64,000 nt of DNA from Mesorhizobium sp. M8A.F.Ca.ET.218.01.1.1 (lineage in GTDB: Bacteria; Pseudomonadota; Alphaproteobacteria; Rhizobiales; Rhizobiaceae): contig NZ_SRUZ01000002.1 in assembly GCF_004791165.1 (NCBI RefSeq), forward strand, positions 905,866-969,865. The letters run 5' to 3'. The notes under the pieces were generated by a model. That model was given only the letters and a program-made list of their open reading frames with translations. It made no database searches and had not been told where the DNA came from. The position numbers and the translations under genes were made by a program. Below are positions 45,247 to 54,313 of this stretch, piece after piece (within the stretch, counting starts at the first letter, position 1; the number at the start of each line of letters is the position of its first letter).

Positions 45247-45657
45247 CTATCGGCTGAGCGGGATCACAGCGCGCACCCTGGGATCGCGCAGATAGAGGCC
45301 GCCCCACAGGATGATGCCGAGATAAACGCCGAACAGCGTGTGCGAAAACAGCGGATTGCCGATACGCGCATTGGTGGCGATGGCGCCGCCCATATAGGCG
45401 GTGAGCAGGATGGCGCCGAGCACGGAGGTGCGCGGCAGTGCGTAGAGCGCGGTCGAGACCAGGCCGATAACACCCAGCATGCGCGCGACGTTGGCGTCGG
45501 CCGGCCAGCCGAGCGGCACCATCGTCTGGGTGACGATATCGAGCGGCGGCAGCTTGATGGCGCCGTCGAAGATCATGAACAGGACGATGAGGCCGCTGAG
45601 CACGCGGCCGGTCCACAAGGCGCCGGACGAGACGGGCGCGATTTCGGAAATGCTCAT
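45247..45657 (-). CDS. DoxX family membrane protein
   Basis: The 136-residue product has four helices: WTGRVLSGLIVLFMIFDGAI, the RMLGVIGLVSTALYALPRTS segment, GAILLTAYMGGAIATNARIG and SHTLFGVYLGIILWGGLYLR. This matches the DoxX-like family of small membrane proteins associated with quinone or thiol redox. The substrate is unknown. It is separated by 100 bp from the bestrophin gene, which is transcribed in the same direction. Confidence 0.82.
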   Translation of the reverse strand: MSISEIAPVSSGALWTGRVLSGLIVLFMIFDGAIKLPPLDIVTQTMVPLGWPADANVARMLGVIGLVSTALYALPRTSVLGAILLTAYMGGAIATNARIGNPLFSHTLFGVYLGIILWGGLYLRDPRVRAVIPLSR

Positions 45658-45760
45658 TGGTTTCCCTCCGGTTGGTTAGCCCCTTTTCAGCGGGGTCGAA
45701 CCAAGGACGTGCCGTGAGGCGTCGGTCCGACAAGTGTCCGGATTCTTTGACGATGCGGCC

Positions 45761-46666
45761 CTACGAGAAGTAAAACTTTTCGGCCGGCAGCATCTTTGGC
45801 GGCGTTTCGCCCAGGGCCTCGAACACAGAGATTTCACAGACCCGGCACAGGCCGTCGAGCGCGAGGTCGTTGGCTTCGGTGCCGAACGGATCCTCGAGTT
45901 CTTCCGAAAGCGCGTCGAGGCCGAAGAAGGTGTAGGCGATCAGCGCGGTGAACAATGGCGTCGCCCAGCCGGTGGTCGAGATCAGGCCGATCGGCAACAG
46001 CAGGCACACGATGTAGGCCGTGCGGTGCACCAGCAGCGTGTAGGCGAAGGGCAAGGGCGTGCCGGCGATCCGCTCGCAGCCGGCCTGGATGGCGGTGATT
46101 GATGCCAGCCTCTCATCCAGGATGCGGAAACCGATCGTGTCGAACTCGCCAATCTGGCGCTGCGCATTGGCGCGGCGGCCCATGCGCCTGACCATCTCGT
46201 CCGCCGGATTGGCGAAACGCGCCGCCGTCTCGGCTTCTGCCTCGATGAAGGCACGGACGTCCTTGACGCTGTCGATCCTGCGCAACTGGCCGCGCAGGAA
46301 ATGACAGAAGGCCAGCGCCTCCATCAGCAGGGCGCGTTGCTCGGTCCGATCGGGGATGAGGCTGGTCGTGGCGCGGGCGAGATTACGGATTTCGAAGACC
46401 AGCGCGCCCCACAGCTTGCGCGCCTCCCACCAGCGGTCATAGGCGGCGTTGTTGCGAAACGACAGATAGATCGACAAGGTGACGCCGACCAAGCCGAAAG
46501 GCGTGATGTTGAAGACGCCGAGATCGAGCTGGAACCAGCGCGCCACGACGAGGATGATCACCGAATAGATCGCGAAGCCGAAAATCTGCGGCAGGATGCG
46601 TGGCACCACCGAGCCGCGCATGATGAAGAACAGCTGCAGGAAGGTGGGGCGCGGACGAACGATCAT
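45761..46666 (-). CDS. Bestrophin family (UPF0187) anion channel
   Basis: The 301-residue protein has a bestrophin core: IYSVIILVVARWF, the SIYLSFRNNAAYDRWWEARKLWGALV motif near residues 65-90, and PLPFAYTLLVHRTAYIVCLLLPIGL near 205. The FGLDALSEELEDPFGTEANDLAL motif near 250 follows. Bacterial bestrophins form pentameric channels for anions or cations. The gene is transcribed away from the ACT gene. Confidence 0.9.
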   Translation of the reverse strand: MIVRPRPTFLQLFFIMRGSVVPRILPQIFGFAIYSVIILVVARWFQLDLGVFNITPFGLVGVTLSIYLSFRNNAAYDRWWEARKLWGALVFEIRNLARATTSLIPDRTEQRALLMEALAFCHFLRGQLRRIDSVKDVRAFIEAEAETAARFANPADEMVRRMGRRANAQRQIGEFDTIGFRILDERLASITAIQAGCERIAGTPLPFAYTLLVHRTAYIVCLLLPIGLISTTGWATPLFTALIAYTFFGLDALSEELEDPFGTEANDLALDGLCRVCEISVFEALGETPPKMLPAEKFYFS

Positions 46667-46842
46667 TCGGAGCCTTTCACGGACCGGCGTCGGCCCTCAG
46701 ATCCTCTATTGTGCGATGCGCCAGATGCGCAAGCGCAGCCGCCAACGACATCGCCATGTCGTCCACACGGTGTGCGGACTACCGGTGTGTGCTGGTTGCG
46801 GATATTGAGAAGCCTGCGGCCGTCCCGATACAGGCGAGAAAA

Positions 46843-47250
46843 ATGACCGGCGAGACCGATCTGAGGACTTTGTTGGCGTCGATGGCGCCGGAATTGCTTG
46901 ATGGCACCTATGTCTTTGCCAGGCTGGAGCCCGGCGTTCCGCGGCCCGAAGGCCTGGAGCCGGTGATGGTGTTTCGCGAGCGCGAAGGCACGACCCTGAT
47001 CGTGACCGAGGAAGCCGCGCAGACGATGGGGCTGGCGGCCTCGTTCCGCTGCCGGATGATCACACTGAACATCCACTCCTCGCTGGAAGCGGTCGGCTTC
47101 CTTGCCGCCATCACCGCGCGCCTCGCCGCCGCCGGCATGGGCGTCAATCCGGTCTCGGCTTTTTATCACGACCATCTGTTCGTGCCGGCCGAGCGGGCGG
47201 AAGAGGCGATGGCATTGTTGCTAAGGCTGGCGGAGGACAGCGCGACCTGA
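46843..47250 (+). CDS. ACT domain-containing protein
   Basis: The 135-residue protein has an N-terminal unknown segment (TDLRTLLASMAPELLDGTYVFARL) and a C-terminal ACT_7-type domain (MITLNIHSSLEAVGFLAAITARLAAAGMGVNPVSAFYHDHLFVP). Such proteins probably bind an amino acid or other small ligand. The ATG at 46843 gives the shortest complete domain. It ends 2 bp before the convergent GNAT gene. Confidence 0.82.
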   Translation: MTGETDLRTLLASMAPELLDGTYVFARLEPGVPRPEGLEPVMVFREREGTTLIVTEEAAQTMGLAASFRCRMITLNIHSSLEAVGFLAAITARLAAAGMGVNPVSAFYHDHLFVPAERAEEAMALLLRLAEDSAT

Positions 47251-47252
47251 AA

Positions 47253-47705
47253 TCAGCGCCTGCGGACATAAAGAATGTCCGGCAGCCCTTCCTCGTTGGT
47301 CGTGCCATCGCCGAACGCCTTCGCCTGGAACCCATGACGCTCATAGAACCGCCGGGCGCCGGTATTGGCCTGGAAGCAATGGAGTTTGACTTGAGGCAGC
47401 GCGGCGGTCGCGTCCATCAGCAGCCGGCTGCCGATGCCTTGCCCGGTCGATGCCGGGTCGAGATAGAGCTGTTCCACCCAATCGCCGATGACGGCGATGA
47501 AGCCGACAATGTCGGCGCCGTCCTCAGCGACCGTGACCTGCTGGTTGGGCAACACGATATCGCGGATGAAGAAAAGGTCTTCCTCCGGTGTGTGCAACAC
47601 TGGCATCCAGTCGAACGCGTTGAGCGACGCGCGCATGGTCTTGGCGATGGCGGCGGCATCGGAAGCGGTGGCCGCTCGCAGCAAGACTTCAGGAAAATTG
47701 GACAT
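47253..47705 (-). CDS. GNAT N-acetyltransferase
   Basis: The 150-residue protein is a GNAT acetyltransferase: LLRAATASDAAAIAKTMRAS at the start, QLYLDPASTGQGIGSRLLMD near residue 90 as the acetyl-CoA loop, and FYERHGFQAKAFGDGTTNEEG near the end. The substrate is unknown. The start at 47705 is weakly supported by a ribosome site, because a palindromic element lies directly upstream and may have replaced the native leader. Confidence 0.82.
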   Translation of the reverse strand: MSNFPEVLLRAATASDAAAIAKTMRASLNAFDWMPVLHTPEEDLFFIRDIVLPNQQVTVAEDGADIVGFIAVIGDWVEQLYLDPASTGQGIGSRLLMDATAALPQVKLHCFQANTGARRFYERHGFQAKAFGDGTTNEEGLPDILYVRRR

Positions 47706-47712
47706 CCCGGCC

Positions 47713-47862
47713 CGGCCCCTCATCCGCCCTTCGGGCACCTTCTCCCCGTGAACGGGGAGAAGGGAGCTAACGGCCGAACGCTGAGCCCGCGACCGCGGGC
47801 CGCCGGTTGTCCGGCGCCCTCGCGGAGGGCCAGCCGCGGCAGCGGCGGTGCGGCCCGTGAGC
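47713..47862. repeat. Palindromic repeat between a GNAT gene and asd
   Basis: The left part (GGCCCCTCATCCGCCCTTCG, then GCACCTTCTCCCCG) shares its core with the elements in ftsY and at 49203-49390. It continues with a TTCTCCCCGTGAACGGGGAGAA hairpin and several GC-rich palindromes to 47862. It spans nearly the whole gap and reaches within 7 bp of the asd stop. Confidence 0.78.
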
Positions 47863-47868
47863 GAAAAA

Positions 47869-48903
47869 TTATGCCGCCTTCTTCTTCGGCTGGATCAGGC
47901 CGCGCTCGACCAGCAGCTCGGCGATCTGCACCGCGTTCAACGCCGCGCCCTTGCGCAGATTGTCGGAGACGATCCACATCGACAAGCCGTTGTCGATGGT
48001 CGAATCCTCGCGGATGCGCGAGATGAAGGTGGCGTCCTCGCCGGCCGATTCCAGCGGCGTGATGTAGCCGCCGTCCTCGCGCTTGTCCAAGACCTGGCAG
48101 CCCGGCGCCTCGCGCAGGATGTCGCGCGCCTCGTCGGCGGTGATCGGCTTTTCGAACTCGATGTTGACCGCTTCCGAATGGCCGATGAACACCGGCACGC
48201 GCACGCAGGTCGCCGTCAGCTTGATCTTGGGGTCGAGCATCTTCTTGGTCTCGGCGACCATCTTCCATTCTTCCTTGGTGGAACCGTCGTCGAGGAAGAC
48301 GTCGATATGCGGAATGACGTTGAAGGCGATGCGCTTGGTGAACTTCTTGACGTCGACCTGGTCGGCGACGAACACCGCGCGTGTCTGCGTGAACAGTTCG
48401 TCCATGCCTTCCTTGCCGGCGCCCGACACCGACTGGTAGGTGGCGACGACGACGCGCTTGATGGTGGCGGCGTCATGCAGCGGCTTCAGCGCCACGACTA
48501 GCTGCGCCGTCGAGCAGTTCGGGTTGGCGATGATGTTCTTGCGCGTGAACAGCGAGATCGCGTCCGGATTCACTTCCGGCACGATCAGCGGCACGTCCTG
48601 GTCGTAGCGGAAGGCCGACGAATTATCGATGACGACGCAGCCCTGCTTGCCGATCTTCGGCGACCATTCCTTGGAGACGTTGCCGCCGGCCGACATGATA
48701 CAGATGTCCGTGTCGGAAAAATCATACTGGTCGAGCGGCCTGACCTTCAGCGTGCGGTCACCGAACGACACTTCCGTGCCCATGCTTCGCCGCGAGGCCA
48801 GCGCCACGACTTCGCTGACCGGAAAGCCGCGCTCTTCCAGTATGTTGAGCATTTCCCGGCCCACATTGCCCGTGGCGCCGACGACTGCAACCTTGAAACT
48901 CAT
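47869..48903 (-). CDS. asd: Aspartate-semialdehyde dehydrogenase
   Basis: Asd reduces aspartyl phosphate to aspartate semialdehyde, the branch point to lysine, threonine and methionine. The 344-residue protein has the NADP loop VAVVGATGNVGREML near residue 5, the catalytic cysteine in NPNCSTAQL near 129, and the VPVFIGHSEAVNIE histidine near 237. It provides the precursor used by dapF, which lies at 2196. Confidence 0.95.
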   Translation of the reverse strand: MSFKVAVVGATGNVGREMLNILEERGFPVSEVVALASRRSMGTEVSFGDRTLKVRPLDQYDFSDTDICIMSAGGNVSKEWSPKIGKQGCVVIDNSSAFRYDQDVPLIVPEVNPDAISLFTRKNIIANPNCSTAQLVVALKPLHDAATIKRVVVATYQSVSGAGKEGMDELFTQTRAVFVADQVDVKKFTKRIAFNVIPHIDVFLDDGSTKEEWKMVAETKKMLDPKIKLTATCVRVPVFIGHSEAVNIEFEKPITADEARDILREAPGCQVLDKREDGGYITPLESAGEDATFISRIREDSTIDNGLSMWIVSDNLRKGAALNAVQIAELLVERGLIQPKKKAA

Positions 48904-49202
48904 AGAAATCTCCTGTCCCTCTCCGCTTGGTTTTTGGAGAAAACCCGCCGGCCAAGTGCGGGTTCCGTCCCCCGGGCCGGACCCGGGAGAGGGTGGTTAG
49001 GCCAAGGGAATCACACCGTTTTGGTGGTGGTTTTTTTGGCCATGGTTTTGCTGGAACGAGCGGACGCGCCGACACGCCCGGCCCAATGGTTCACATTGAG
49101 GCTGGGGGCATCGAATGCAAGATGAGCCATCAAAAGGCCGCGCATCGAAAAACGATCCCGTTCGAAGCGGGCTTTTACGCGGTTTCGATAAAGAGTCAAT
49201 TG
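48904..49202. other. Non-coding spacer upstream of asd
   Basis: About 300 bp between asd and the following repeat contains no credible gene. A run of T residues near 49030 and a short GGACCCGGG palindromic stretch near 48977 were seen but give no clear function. Confidence 0.4.
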
Positions 49203-49390
49203 GCGCGCCCTTCCTTCTCCCCGTCACTATACAGGGTGAAGGTGCCCGAAGGGCGGATGAGGGGCGGCGCTGACGTTGGCAGATAGCTCGTCCGGAGTGA
49301 GCCTCCTCGCCTTACTTATCAGCATTCGCGCCGCCCCTCACCTGCCTGCCGGCATCCTCTCCCCGTATAGTGACGGGGAGAGGGGCGCTC
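49203..49390. repeat. Palindromic repeat upstream of the DEAD-box helicase
   Basis: The left arm (49203-49270) and right arm (49328-49390) are inverted copies: TTCTCCCCGTCACTATACAG and GTATAGTGACGGGGAGAG at the outer part, GATGAGGGGCGGCGC and GCGCCGCCCCTCACC inside. The central spacer is about 57 bp. It belongs to the same family as the elements in ftsY and beside asd. Confidence 0.83.
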
Positions 49391-49544
49391 CCGCCAGCGG
49401 TTTCGCCAATCGCCGTGCTACGCAGCACCCTGTACAAGAAGGGCGGCAGGAAGTACGAACGGCCAAGATTGTTCGGCTGGCGCGGCGCCAGCCCCGTCAT
49501 GTGCTCCATGATGAGCGCAGAACCCTGAATTCCGAAAGAACGAG

Positions 49545-51407
49545 ATGTCCAACTTCGATGGTATTGTTCCCGCGCTGGCCCAAGCGCTGGAAAAACGCGG
49601 CTATTCCGACCTGACGCCGGTGCAGAAGGCGGTACTGGAACTCGGCCAGGCCGACGCGCTGGTGTCGGCCCAGACCGGCTCGGGCAAGACCGTGGCCTTC
49701 GGCCTTGCCATGGCGCCCACGCTGCTCGACGGCGCGGAACGTTTCGGCCCGGCCGCGGCGCCGCTGGCATTGGCGGTGGCGCCGACGCGCGAGCTGGCGC
49801 TGCAGGTGACGCGCGAGCTCGAATGGCTCTACGAGCCGACCGGCGCCACGGTGGCGTCCTGCGTCGGCGGCATGGACATGCGCACCGAACGGCGCGCGCT
49901 GGAGCGCGGCGCCCATATCGTCGTCGGTACGCCCGGCAGGCTGCGCGACCACATCACCCGCAATTCGCTCGACATGTCGACGCTCAAGGCCGTGGTTCTC
50001 GACGAGGCCGACGAGATGCTCGATCTTGGCTTTCGCGAAGACCTCGAATTCATCCTCGACGCCGCGCCGGCCGACCGTCGCACGCTGATGTTCTCGGCCA
50101 CCGTGCCTCGCTCCATCGCCACGCTCGCCCAGGGCTATCAGCGCGATGCCGTACGCATCTCGGCCGCCGGCGAGGAAAAGCAGCATCTCGACATCGAGTA
50201 CCGGGCGCTGAATGTCGCCCAGGCCGACCGCGAGAACGCCATCATCAACGTTCTGCGCTTCTATGAAGCCAAGAACGCGCTGGTGTTCTGCAACACGCGC
50301 GCCGCCGTCAACCATCTGACCGCGCGCTTCAACAACCGCAATTTTTCGGTCGTGGCGCTTTCGGGCGAGCTCAGCCAGAACGAACGCAGCCACGCGCTGC
50401 AGGCGATGCGCGACGGCCGCGCCAAAGTCTGCATCGCCACTGATGTCGCGGCGCGCGGCATCGACCTGCCCAACCTCGAGCTGGTGATTCACGCCGACCT
50501 GCCGACCAATCCGGAAACGCTCCTGCACCGCAGCGGCCGCACCGGGCGTGCCGGGCGCAAGGGCGTCAGCGCACTGATTGTGCCGGGCAGCGCCCGCAGG
50601 CGCACCGAGCGGCTGCTGCAAAGCGCCAAGCTGACGGCGACATGGGCGAGCCCGCCCTCGGCCGACGACGTGATGCGGCGCGACGACGAGCGCATCCTTG
50701 CCGATCCGGCTTTCGACGAACCGGTGAAGGATGACGAGCGTGCATTCATCGACGCGCTGCTCGCCAGGCACGGTGCCGAACAGGTGGCGGCCGCTTTCGT
50801 GCGCCAGTGCCGCTCCAGCCGCTCGGCGCCCGAGGACCTCATGGACGTCGCGCCGTTCACACCTTCGCGCGAAAGGCTGGCGGGCGAGAAGTTCGCGCAC
50901 CGCGACGAGACGCCCAGCCGCCGCGACGATTTCGGCGCCAGCGTCTGGTTCTCGCTCTCGGTGGGACGCCGGCAGAATGCCGAGCCGCGCTGGTTGATCC
51001 CGATGCTGTGCCGTGCCGGCAGCATCTCGAAGCGCGAGATCGGCGCCATCAAGATGCAGCCGGAAGAGACGTTCGTGCAGATCGCCGCCGACTGGGCGGA
51101 CCGGTTCGTGGCGGCAATCGGCCCCGACCGCAAATTGCAGGGCACCATCCTGGTGAAGCGGCTGGACGGAACGCCGGACCTGTCGCGGGCCGGCTATCAG
51201 CCGCCGAGCCCGGACAAGAAGCCGCATCGCGGCAAGGCGCCGTTCGATCCGAACGCGCCGAAGCGCAAATTCGACAAGCGTGCTCCGGTCGACCAGCGCC
51301 CGGCCGCCGCGCATGAGGCAAAGCCGTGGGCGAAAAAACCCAACAAGCCGAAATTCGAAAATACCGGCGCGCCGAAGCACAAGAAGACGAAGAAGCGTCC
51401 GTCGTAA
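49545..51407 (+). CDS. DEAD-box RNA helicase with DbpA RNA-binding domain
   Basis: The 620-residue protein has the DEAD core: Q motif YSDLTPVQKAVL, AQTGSGKT near residue 42, APTRELALQ, VLDEADEMLD near 150, SATVPR near 185 and HRSGRTGRAGRKG near 328. The middle segment carries a DbpA-type RNA-binding domain (WFSLSVGRRQNAEPRWLIPMLCR near 470), and the end is a Lys/Pro-rich basic tail. DbpA/CsdA-like helicases act in ribosome assembly and cold adaptation. Convergent with the next gene. Confidence 0.92.
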   Translation: MSNFDGIVPALAQALEKRGYSDLTPVQKAVLELGQADALVSAQTGSGKTVAFGLAMAPTLLDGAERFGPAAAPLALAVAPTRELALQVTRELEWLYEPTGATVASCVGGMDMRTERRALERGAHIVVGTPGRLRDHITRNSLDMSTLKAVVLDEADEMLDLGFREDLEFILDAAPADRRTLMFSATVPRSIATLAQGYQRDAVRISAAGEEKQHLDIEYRALNVAQADRENAIINVLRFYEAKNALVFCNTRAAVNHLTARFNNRNFSVVALSGELSQNERSHALQAMRDGRAKVCIATDVAARGIDLPNLELVIHADLPTNPETLLHRSGRTGRAGRKGVSALIVPGSARRRTERLLQSAKLTATWASPPSADDVMRRDDERILADPAFDEPVKDDERAFIDALLARHGAEQVAAAFVRQCRSSRSAPEDLMDVAPFTPSRERLAGEKFAHRDETPSRRDDFGASVWFSLSVGRRQNAEPRWLIPMLCRAGSISKREIGAIKMQPEETFVQIAADWADRFVAAIGPDRKLQGTILVKRLDGTPDLSRAGYQPPSPDKKPHRGKAPFDPNAPKRKFDKRAPVDQRPAAAHEAKPWAKKPNKPKFENTGAPKHKKTKKRPS

Positions 51408-51439
51408 GACCGACGCGAAAGCGGGCCGCGGATTTTGCG

Positions 51440-52924
51440 TCAGGCCGTCTCGGAATGCTGGCGGGCCGCGCTCTCCTTCAGGCCGGCCTTGATGGCGGCC
51501 CAGCTTGCCGATGCCGGCGTCGGCCGGTGGTTTTGGGCGATGCGCCCCGCCAGTGCGGATCGCCAGGCATGGTCTTCCGCCATTTTGCGGATCGCAGCGT
51601 ACCAGCCGGCCTGGTCGTCGGGGTCGATCGCCGGCATCATTCCGCCGGTCGCCTCGATCAGTGACGGCGCGGTCGAGACGATGACCGGAACGCCGAAATC
51701 GAGACATTCCGAAGCGCCGTAGCCCCAGCCCTCTATATGCGAGGGAAAGACGCCGAAAGCGGCGCTGCGATAATAGCCGATGAGCTCCTCGTCGCTGACC
51801 AGCCCGGTGAATGTGACCGACTGGAGCAGCTCGGGATGCGCCGCGAGATAGGCGCGCAGCGGCTCGATCATCCATCCCCAGCGCCCGGCGCAGACAAGCC
51901 GCGGCAGTTTTACGCCTTCTTCCAGTGCCTGCTGCCAGATCCGCGCCAGCAATATGTGGTTCTTGCGCACTTCGATGGTCGAACAATAGATGACGAACGG
52001 TTCGCCGGTCTCGATGCGCGAGGTCGCGCCCATGCGCGAAGCGGTTTCGTGCAGGATCGAAGGCATCGGAAAGCGGTACACCACAGGCGCGGAGACGCCG
52101 GCCTTGCGCATGTGATCGGTCAGAGTCGCGCCAACCTCGTCGGAAGCGCAGAACGCCGGCGCGCCGCTGCGCACCAGCTGTTCGAGATAAGAGCCGAAAC
52201 GGGTTTCGCCGATGCCCGAACCGACCAGGTCCGGGCGCAGCGCCGGGATGAGATCATGGCAAAGCAAGGCAAGCTTGCCGGCGGCGCTTGAAACCGCGGA
52301 GCGGTCTTGCTGGGTCAGGACGTGATGGCTGATCAGCACGAGGCCCGGCTCCGCCTCGGTGCTCCGGCCCGGAGCATCGGGCTCCACGCACAGCCGGATC
52401 CGCGCCCGCTGGTACAGGCGATAGGCGCGGATCAGCAGCTGCGTCGCCTGGTAGGCAGCCCCTTTGCGGCCGCTTGTCACCGTCTTGGCAAGATGGCGGT
52501 CCGTCTCGCGCTTGTGCCATGGCTGTTGCCTCACCGCAGCCAAAGCCTGCGACAGGGCCGTGCGTCTTCCCGGCCACTGTTTGGCGCGGTGCGGTGAAAT
52601 CCGGCCCGTCGCGACGTGATCCAGTTCATAGGGGGCAAGCGGCCGAAACTTGCCCTCGTTCGGCCTGAACGCCACCACCTCCACGCAAGGATCGGGATCC
52701 GCCAGCGCCGCGTTGACGAGAAAGCTCTCCACGCGCGGAATGCCCGCCAGGCCCTTGCCGGCCGGCCACAACATCAGCCCGGTGACGTCGATGGCCAATG
52801 TGGGGGAGGCCGATGTCGAAGGCGTCGCGGTCTTACCGTCCTCGATCACAGCGCCGGCATCGGAACGTTCGACTGTCATTGTCTGCTTTGGCGAAACGGT
52901 TGCACTCGATGTCTTATGCTTCAT
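51440..52924 (-). CDS. Glycosyltransferase family 4-like protein
   Basis: The 494-residue protein has a C-terminal GT-B half: EPFVIYCSTIEVRKNHILLA near residue 310, then GRWGWMIEPL, VTFTGLVSDEELIGYYRSAA near 380 and FPSHIEGWGYGASECLDFGVPVI near 402, the family 4 nucleotide-sugar pocket with the conserved glutamates. The N-terminal half is less conserved. It probably adds a sugar during surface polysaccharide synthesis. A 9-bp hairpin at its 3' end is shared with the convergent helicase. Confidence 0.82.
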   Translation of the reverse strand: MKHKTSSATVSPKQTMTVERSDAGAVIEDGKTATPSTSASPTLAIDVTGLMLWPAGKGLAGIPRVESFLVNAALADPDPCVEVVAFRPNEGKFRPLAPYELDHVATGRISPHRAKQWPGRRTALSQALAAVRQQPWHKRETDRHLAKTVTSGRKGAAYQATQLLIRAYRLYQRARIRLCVEPDAPGRSTEAEPGLVLISHHVLTQQDRSAVSSAAGKLALLCHDLIPALRPDLVGSGIGETRFGSYLEQLVRSGAPAFCASDEVGATLTDHMRKAGVSAPVVYRFPMPSILHETASRMGATSRIETGEPFVIYCSTIEVRKNHILLARIWQQALEEGVKLPRLVCAGRWGWMIEPLRAYLAAHPELLQSVTFTGLVSDEELIGYYRSAAFGVFPSHIEGWGYGASECLDFGVPVIVSTAPSLIEATGGMMPAIDPDDQAGWYAAIRKMAEDHAWRSALAGRIAQNHRPTPASASWAAIKAGLKESAARQHSETA

Positions 52925-53018
52925 TTGCCGGGGAAGCGGTAGCCTGGGAACACGGCTTGCCCCCAGGCTCAGCCCTGTGCCACACCTTCACTGGGACGCG
53001 GCGACAAGCGGGTGGGTC

Positions 53019-53729
53019 ATGCGCGGCGAAGTGCTTCACTACGACGAGGTCCAGGGCTTCGGTTTCATCACCGGAGCCGATGGCAACCGCTACACTTTCA
53101 CCCGGGAGAACCTTCGCCGGCAAACCACGATGCCCACTGGCACGCTGGTCGAATTCCAGGCCAGCGGCGGCCAGGCGCGTGACGTTTTTTCGATCTCCGC
53201 CCGGGCGGCCAGCCCGGCCGCCGACGCCGGCGCAAGCCCCGCACCGGCTCAAACTGGTCCCGCGCCTGCGGCTGCCGCATCGCACGCGCAGCATTTCGGC
53301 CGGATGTGCGAGCCAACCGAACCCAGTGATCTCTGGAGCTATTTCTGGCGTGGACTGACGCAGAACTACTTCAACTTCGCCGGTCGCGCCCGCCGCAAGG
53401 AATATTGGGGCTACTGCCTGTTCTGGATGGTCTGCCTGCTGATCATCTTCGGCATCGGCATCTTCACCGATATCGAGATGGGCAATTTCGACACCGACGT
53501 CTCGGCGGCGGTCACCGTTGGCTTGTGCGGCACCTTCCTGCTGGCGACATTCCTGCCCGGCCTCGGCATGACCGTACGCCGGCTGCACGACATCGGCCTG
53601 TCGGGCTGGCTCTATCTGCTGATCCTCATTCCGAGCATCGGCAGCCTGATCATCCTGGTCTTCGCGCTGATCCCGACGCAGGCGCGGGAAAACCAATGGG
53701 GACCGGTGCCGGCGGGGGTCAGAATCTAG
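53019..53729 (+). CDS. OB-fold (cold-shock-like) and DUF805 fusion protein
   Basis: The 236-residue protein starts with a small OB-like domain (GEVLHYDEVQGFGFITGADG followed by NRYTFTRENL, residues about 2-55). A Pro/Ala linker follows, and then a DUF805 membrane domain: NYFNFAGRARRKEYWGYCLFW, three helices, and the VRRLHDIGLSGW motif. DUF805 proteins are integral membrane proteins of unknown function. The fusion places a nucleic-acid-binding-like fold on the cytosolic side. The ATG at 53019 is chosen; the frame stays open upstream. Confidence 0.82.
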   Translation: MRGEVLHYDEVQGFGFITGADGNRYTFTRENLRRQTTMPTGTLVEFQASGGQARDVFSISARAASPAADAGASPAPAQTGPAPAAAASHAQHFGRMCEPTEPSDLWSYFWRGLTQNYFNFAGRARRKEYWGYCLFWMVCLLIIFGIGIFTDIEMGNFDTDVSAAVTVGLCGTFLLATFLPGLGMTVRRLHDIGLSGWLYLLILIPSIGSLIILVFALIPTQARENQWGPVPAGVRI

Positions 53730-53818
53730 CCAGCGTGCATATTGCGGAGGATTAGGTCACTCCCAGGATCCACCGTGGGCCGGAGGTCATCATGGCTGAA
53801 GATTTCTCTTGCAATTTA

Positions 53819-53847
53819 ATCCGTGCACAGATAGTCTGTGCACGGAT
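53819..53847. promoter_or_regulatory. Palindromic operator upstream of the SRPBCC-MarR pair
   Basis: ATCCGTGCACAGA (53819-53831) and TCTGTGCACGGAT (53835-53847) are exact inverted copies separated by TAG. The site lies 37 bp before the SRPBCC start. The co-transcribed MarR-type regulator is the obvious candidate to bind it. Confidence 0.7.
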
Positions 53848-53884
53848 CGAATAATCGATCACGCAAGACGGATGGAGCAAGACG

Positions 53885-54313
53885 ATGTGGACCAATGAAT
53901 ACACCGCGACTTCCCCGCTTCCGGCGCAAGCCATCTGGAACGCGCTCAGGGCATTGCATGAAGGCCGCCTGACCTATGAGGGCTCCGACACCTTCGTGCT
54001 GCACGGGCCGTTCGCCAAGGGCACCCGCGTCTCGGTGACACCGGTCGGTCAGGACACATTCGAATCGGTCATCGTCGATCTCGTCGACAACGTGACCTAT
54101 GCCGACGAAACCTCGTTCGGCGACACGACGCTGCTGTTCCGGCACACGCTGGTGCCGGTCGAAGGCGGCACGCAGGTGACGCACCGGCTCGATATCTCGG
54201 GCCCTTCGGCCGCCGAGGTCGGCCCGGAACTCGGGCCGCAGATCAGCGGCGATTTCGACGTCTCGATGGCCAAGCTGTTCGAGCAAGCGGAGGCGTTGGC
54301 GAAGAATGGCTGA
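53885..54313 (+). CDS. SRPBCC (START/Bet v1-fold) family protein
   Basis: The 142-residue protein has an SRPBCC fold: TSPLPAQAIWNALRALHEG at the N-terminal helix-strand, VSVTPVGQDTFESVIVDL, and the LDISGPSAAEVGPELGPQISGDFDVSMAKLFEQAEALA final helix. Members bind hydrophobic ligands in a cavity. It overlaps the downstream MarR gene by 8 bp, so the pair may form a ligand-responsive unit. Confidence 0.85.
   Translation: MWTNEYTATSPLPAQAIWNALRALHEGRLTYEGSDTFVLHGPFAKGTRVSVTPVGQDTFESVIVDLVDNVTYADETSFGDTTLLFRHTLVPVEGGTQVTHRLDISGPSAAEVGPELGPQISGDFDVSMAKLFEQAEALAKNG

Noticed and set aside
49011..49199. A 62-codon frame upstream of asd
   Set aside because: No ribosome site or homology, and a Lys/Thr-rich end that reflects a simple T/GGT repeat.
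49497..51986. An 829-codon minus-strand frame over the helicase
   Set aside because: Antisense to an obvious DEAD-box helicase, and it runs through the end of the glycosyltransferase gene in another frame.
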